From DASXMX01 sp036794395 (GTDB lineage Bacteria; Planctomycetota; Phycisphaerae; Tepidisphaerales; Tepidisphaeraceae), in assembly GCA_036794395.1 (NCBI GenBank), contig DAIRGS010000276.1:1-9194 (forward strand): 9,194 nucleotides of DNA, written 5' to 3'. The first letter of the stretch is position 1. Every line of letters begins with the position of its first letter. The notes below the pieces were generated by a model. That model saw only the letters and a list, made by a program, of their open reading frames with translations. It was not told the origin of the DNA and ran no database searches. Both the position numbers and the translations under genes were made by a program. This document shows, piece after piece, positions 6,700 through 9,194 of this stretch.

Positions 6700-6924
6700 T
6701 GCGACAGTGGAAAAGTGTCGCAAAGTGTCGCATTGTGCCGCCGGGGTTGCGTGGTGTGCGTTGCAACTTAATTAAATATCAGTGTTTACGATTGTCAAGA
6801 TGGGGAGAGGTCGTGCAACAGTGCGTGCGAATTTCGTGCAACAGGTGTCGCATGTGTAGCATGGAGGTCGGTTTTCAGGCGAAAAACGAGGGTTCCGTGC
6901 GACACTTGCTACAGTGCTGCTACA
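6700..6924. repeat. Ten-copy TGCNACA/TGTNGCA motif array flanking the promoter
   Basis: Exact copies in the TGCNACA orientation start at 6700, 6814, 6837, 6898, 6907 and 6918. Exact copies in the TGTNGCA orientation start at 6716, 6726, 6846 and 6855. Near matches start at 6617, 6736, 6762 and 6826. Six fixed positions would predict about 0.1 copies in 225 bases on both strands. Neighbours are often 9-11 bases apart, about one helical turn, and some form inverted pairs (6837/6846: TGCAACA-GG-TGTCGCA). Three exact copies lie downstream of the predicted transcription start and seven lie upstream of the promoter. This is most simply read as a cooperative operator array for a regulator encoded elsewhere. 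An iteron-type replication site is possible, but no initiator gene is present. Confidence 0.75.
6771..6798 (-). promoter_or_regulatory. Sigma70-type promoter for the B12-fold gene
   Basis: On the minus strand there is a perfect -35 TTGACA at 6798-6793, a 16-base spacer and a -10 TTTAAT at 6776-6771 (5 of 6 consensus bases), in an AT-rich setting. The expected start is near 6764, giving a leader of about 250 bases. A near-match of the repeat motif (6762-6768) covers the expected start, and exact copies flank the promoter. This suggests that the array controls it. Confidence 0.65.
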
Positions 6925-7000
6925 CTAAATTGAAGGTTGCGGCCAAGTTTTTCAGCTCGGGACGCGGGGAGTGCCAATGAATAGGCCTACAGGTGCGAAA

Positions 7001-7351
7001 TCACCACAAAACGATGGTGATCAGGCCTGCCAGGAAGAGGGTGGCGGTGATGCCAAAGGCCAGCAGCAGGCGGAACCAGAGTTTGGGCGGGCGTTCAATT
7101 TCGCGGACGGGGGTCACCGGGTCGGCGGCTTGGCCACATTCAGGGCAGATGCCGCTCTCGTTAGCTTTGAGGTTATATCCACAATGCCGGCAGCCGCCGA
7201 TCGAAAACCCGAATCGCTCGGCGGCCCACTGGCGGACGAAGTAGGGCGTCATGCTGCCGAAGAAGAGAAACTCGGTCCAGAAGGGGCGCACCATCATCCA
7301 AAATACGAACGCCGCGAACACCAGCAGCAATTCAATGAGGCCGACCTTCAT
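7001..7351 (-). CDS. Small zinc-ribbon membrane protein, two predicted membrane helices
   Basis: This 116-residue protein has a membrane helix at about residues 3-20, a soluble middle, and a second helix at about 92-115. The middle carries CRHCGYNLKANESGICPECG: two CxxC pairs (54/57 and 69/72) 11 residues apart, which should bind one zinc ion. Similar CxHCGYNL...CPxCG ribbons beside membrane helices are common in planctomycete proteins of unknown function. Its ATG overlaps the TGA of the TPR/GT9-like gene (ATGA at 7351-7348), so it is probably translated from the same message by coupling, and the two may act together at the membrane. No catalytic residues are visible and the function is unknown. 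Confidence 0.85.
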   Translation of the reverse strand: MKVGLIELLLVFAAFVFWMMVRPFWTEFLFFGSMTPYFVRQWAAERFGFSIGGCRHCGYNLKANESGICPECGQAADPVTPVREIERPPKLWFRLLLAFGITATLFLAGLITIVLW

Positions 7352-9042
7352 GTTTGCTCCTGCGGAACAGAGAGCTGGCGGACCAATTCCTGGATCGGCG
7401 TATTGTAATCGCCGGGCGCGGGTTGGCGATGGAGGCGCAGCGTAGGATACCAGGGCGAATCAGAACGATTGAGATGCCATCGCCAATCGGGGTTGAATGG
7501 CAGCAGCACGTGGGTGGCAACGCCCAAAGCGCCCGCGGCATGGGCGATGGACGTATCGCACGTGATGACCCTATCGAGGCAGGACATCAGGGCGGCGGTT
7601 TCGGCAAAATCGGTGAGGTCGGCCGAATGATCGATCAACTCCATTCCCGCCGGAGGGGTTTTGGCATCGGCGGCGGGTGGGCCCTTTTGGAGACTGTAAA
7701 ACTGCGCGCCGGGGATTCTCGCCAACGGCGCCATTGCCGACAATCCGACCGTGCGCTTGCGATTGCTCAGGGGAAGCGGGCTGCCTGCCCAATTGATCCC
7801 GATCTTCAGCCGAGCGGGCGGGTCGGCGCATAGGACCGATAGCCATCGATCGATCAATGCGGGATCGGCGTGAAGGTAGGGAACGTTTAAGGGGATGGTG
7901 TCCAGGGCGGTGTCGAAAATTCCGGGAAGACTTAAAAGCGGGCAGTACACATCGAATGACGGCAGTGGATCCGATTCGGTGATGACTTGCGCGATACGAC
8001 ATTGTCCGGTGATCAGTCGACGCAGTTCCCCTTGACAGAGAAAGATGACTTCAAGTCCGCGCTCAGCCACCAGCGGCGCGTATCGGATGAATTGCAGCGT
8101 ATCGCCCAGACCCTGCTCCCAATGCAGCAGGATGCGCTTGCCGGGCATCGAAGCCCCATCCCATTTCGGCTGCGGGTAGGGATAGCGTTTACGCTGGTTC
8201 GGCAGATGAAGACGCGCTTCATACAGCGGCCAGGTCTCTCGATATTTTTCCTTGAGCAGCAGCACCATGCTGAGATTAGTCCGGGCCGCGGGATCGTGCG
8301 GAGAAAGCTCCAGGGCCGCGTTGAAAAAATCGATGGCTTGGTCGTACCGGCTGAGCTGCTGCAATACGTCGCCAATGTTGATGATCGTGTCCACTTCATT
8401 GGGTTGAAGCTTCAACGCATAATTGAGTGACTCAAGCGCCTGCTCAAGGTGCCCGGCGGATTTGAGGGCGACGCCGAGGTTGTAGTGGGCCAGGGCATCT
8501 TCGGGGCGAAGGGCGATCGCGCGCAAAAGCGCGGTGATCGCATCGTCGAACTGATCGAGATTCGTCAACACCGCGCCGAGGTTGACGATGGCATGGGCAA
8601 AGTCAGGCTTCAGGGTTACTGCCCGGCGAAGCACGGACGCCGCCTCGGCGTAATCGCCACGCTGGCGAAGGGCTGCGCCAAGGTTGCTGAGGGCCTCGGG
8701 CGATTTAGGGTTCAGATCGGTGGCTTTACGCAATGATGCGATCGCATTTTCCAGATCACCCAGTGCGACAAGAACCATCCCGAGATTGACCAAAAGCGAG
8801 GCATCGCCCGGCACCAACTCGATGGCCCGGCGAAGAAACCCCGCCGCATCGGCCGACCGGCCTTGCTCATGGGCAACCCGGGCTAAAAGACGAAGCAGAT
8901 CAACGCGATTGGGCTCGCGATCCAGCGCCTGAAGGTAAAACGCATTGGCCTCTGACAGCTTACCGGCGCGATGGAAGCCAACGGCGGTCTCGATCAACTG
9001 CGGGGTTGTGAGGCCGGTCATTGAATCAGAGCTTAACGCCAT
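7348..9042 (-). CDS. TPR-repeat protein with C-terminal GT9-like glycosyltransferase domain
   Basis: This 564-residue protein begins with about seven tetratricopeptide repeats (residues ~13-250), visible as units such as ALSNLGAALRQRGDYAEAAS and AHYNLGVALKSAGHLEQALE. A linker of about 50 residues leads to a domain at ~300-560 resembling the ADP-heptose:LPS heptosyltransferase (GT9) fold: ILLHWEQGLGDTLQFIRYAP at its start, then KIGINWAGSP, and DTSIAHAAGALG (496-507) where GT9 enzymes carry their nucleotide-sugar motif. TPR-GT9-like fusions are frequent in environmental bacteria and are thought to glycosylate proteins or envelope polymers. Donor and acceptor cannot be inferred. There is no signal peptide or membrane helix, so it should be cytoplasmic. 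The ATG at 9042 has no clear ribosome site, and M8 (9021) is an alternative start. It is coupled to the zinc-ribbon gene. Confidence 0.88.
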   Translation of the reverse strand: MALSSDSMTGLTTPQLIETAVGFHRAGKLSEANAFYLQALDREPNRVDLLRLLARVAHEQGRSADAAGFLRRAIELVPGDASLLVNLGMVLVALGDLENAIASLRKATDLNPKSPEALSNLGAALRQRGDYAEAASVLRRAVTLKPDFAHAIVNLGAVLTNLDQFDDAITALLRAIALRPEDALAHYNLGVALKSAGHLEQALESLNYALKLQPNEVDTIINIGDVLQQLSRYDQAIDFFNAALELSPHDPAARTNLSMVLLLKEKYRETWPLYEARLHLPNQRKRYPYPQPKWDGASMPGKRILLHWEQGLGDTLQFIRYAPLVAERGLEVIFLCQGELRRLITGQCRIAQVITESDPLPSFDVYCPLLSLPGIFDTALDTIPLNVPYLHADPALIDRWLSVLCADPPARLKIGINWAGSPLPLSNRKRTVGLSAMAPLARIPGAQFYSLQKGPPAADAKTPPAGMELIDHSADLTDFAETAALMSCLDRVITCDTSIAHAAGALGVATHVLLPFNPDWRWHLNRSDSPWYPTLRLHRQPAPGDYNTPIQELVRQLSVPQEQT

Positions 9043-9194
9043 CGCATGTAAGGGTCACGGTGGGAAGCAGCGACCGAAACGCAGCGAGGCCTGCATGGTC
9101 CAATCGGCACCGGTCGTCATGCCGCGCGGCGCTGCGAGCCTAGTCCCTATTCAAGCGTGATTTTCTTTCCCGCGGCGTGAGCCGCGCACAAAAA
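9043..9194. other. Upstream region of the TPR/GT9-like gene at the window edge
   Basis: These 152 bases precede the TPR/GT9-like gene and run off the window. No convincing -35/-10 pair is visible. A TTGAAT block (minus strand, near 9152) has no -10 at a proper distance. The stretch is GC-rich apart from a T-rich patch near 9160-9168. It ends in the inverted repeat listed separately. Confidence 0.4.
9171..9186. repeat. Short perfect inverted repeat (6-bp GC stem, 4-base loop)
   Basis: CGCGGC at 9171-9176 pairs with GCCGCG at 9181-9186 around GTGA. Neither strand has a T-run directly after it, so a terminator is not supported. It may be a dispersed intergenic palindrome. Confidence 0.45.

Larger units (their letters stand above)
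6514..7000. other. 487-base regulatory intergenic region upstream of the B12-fold gene
   Basis: The region lies between the stop of the zinc-ribbon gene and the start of the B12-fold gene, and no reading frame in it looks like a real protein. It contains a minus-strand promoter (6771-6798), a dense repeat array (6700-6924), AT-rich tracts around 6646-6668 and 6766-6798, and a leader of about 250 bases with two possible RNA hairpins. No clear terminator for the zinc-ribbon gene is visible near 7000. Confidence 0.7.

Noticed and set aside
6700..6924. CRISPR array or plasmid origin as explanation of the repeats
   Set aside because: The units are only 7 bases, in both orientations and irregularly spaced, with no spacers or cas genes. 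No replication initiator is encoded nearby, so an origin is not supported.
6639..6980. Plus-strand open frame of 113 codons in the intergenic region
   Set aside because: It runs through the repeat array and the opposing promoter, has an unnatural Cys/Arg/Gln-rich composition, has no ribosome site and resembles no known family.

Overview
The window looks like chromosomal DNA of a planctomycete, probably of the Phycisphaerae. The evidence is the mix of gene types: a membrane-anchored Hanks-type Ser/Thr kinase with an extracytoplasmic glucanase-like domain, a secreted protein ending in a DUF1080 domain, a CxxC-x11-CxxC zinc-ribbon membrane protein, and a TPR protein fused to a GT9-like glycosyltransferase. 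Base composition is moderately high in G+C. This placement rests on gene content alone. All six genes I can support lie on the minus strand, so reading order runs from high to low coordinates.

Layout in reading order. (1) 9042-7001 holds a TPR/GT9-like protein and a small zinc-ribbon membrane protein whose start overlaps its stop (ATGA), so the two are probably translationally coupled. (2) 7000-6514 is a 487-base gap with no convincing gene. It has a good sigma70-type promoter pointing at the next gene, and on both sides of it ten exact copies of a 7-base motif, TGCNACA or its complement TGTNGCA, within 225 bases. (3) 6513-5728 encodes a B12-binding-fold protein with a helical cap domain. The cobalamin-ligating His and the W/EH cap residues are replaced, and it has no DNA-binding domain. 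A strong intrinsic terminator follows at 5687-5651. (4) 5477-84 is a likely three-gene operon: the kinase, then two secreted proteins that are tandem paralogues. The paralogues share a ~324-residue N-terminal module (about 90% identical by eye) but end in different domains, DUF1080 in one and a small tryptophan-rich beta domain in the other.

How the genes may work together (inference). The kinase could report an envelope or extracellular glycan signal through a GH16-like domain that appears to lack its nucleophile. The two co-transcribed secreted proteins would be its partners or outputs. The B12-fold gene forms a separate unit with an unusually dense operator-like array, which suggests cooperative control by a regulator not encoded here. 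The most notable items are that array, the degenerate cobalamin fold beside it, and the tandem proteins with exchanged C-termini.
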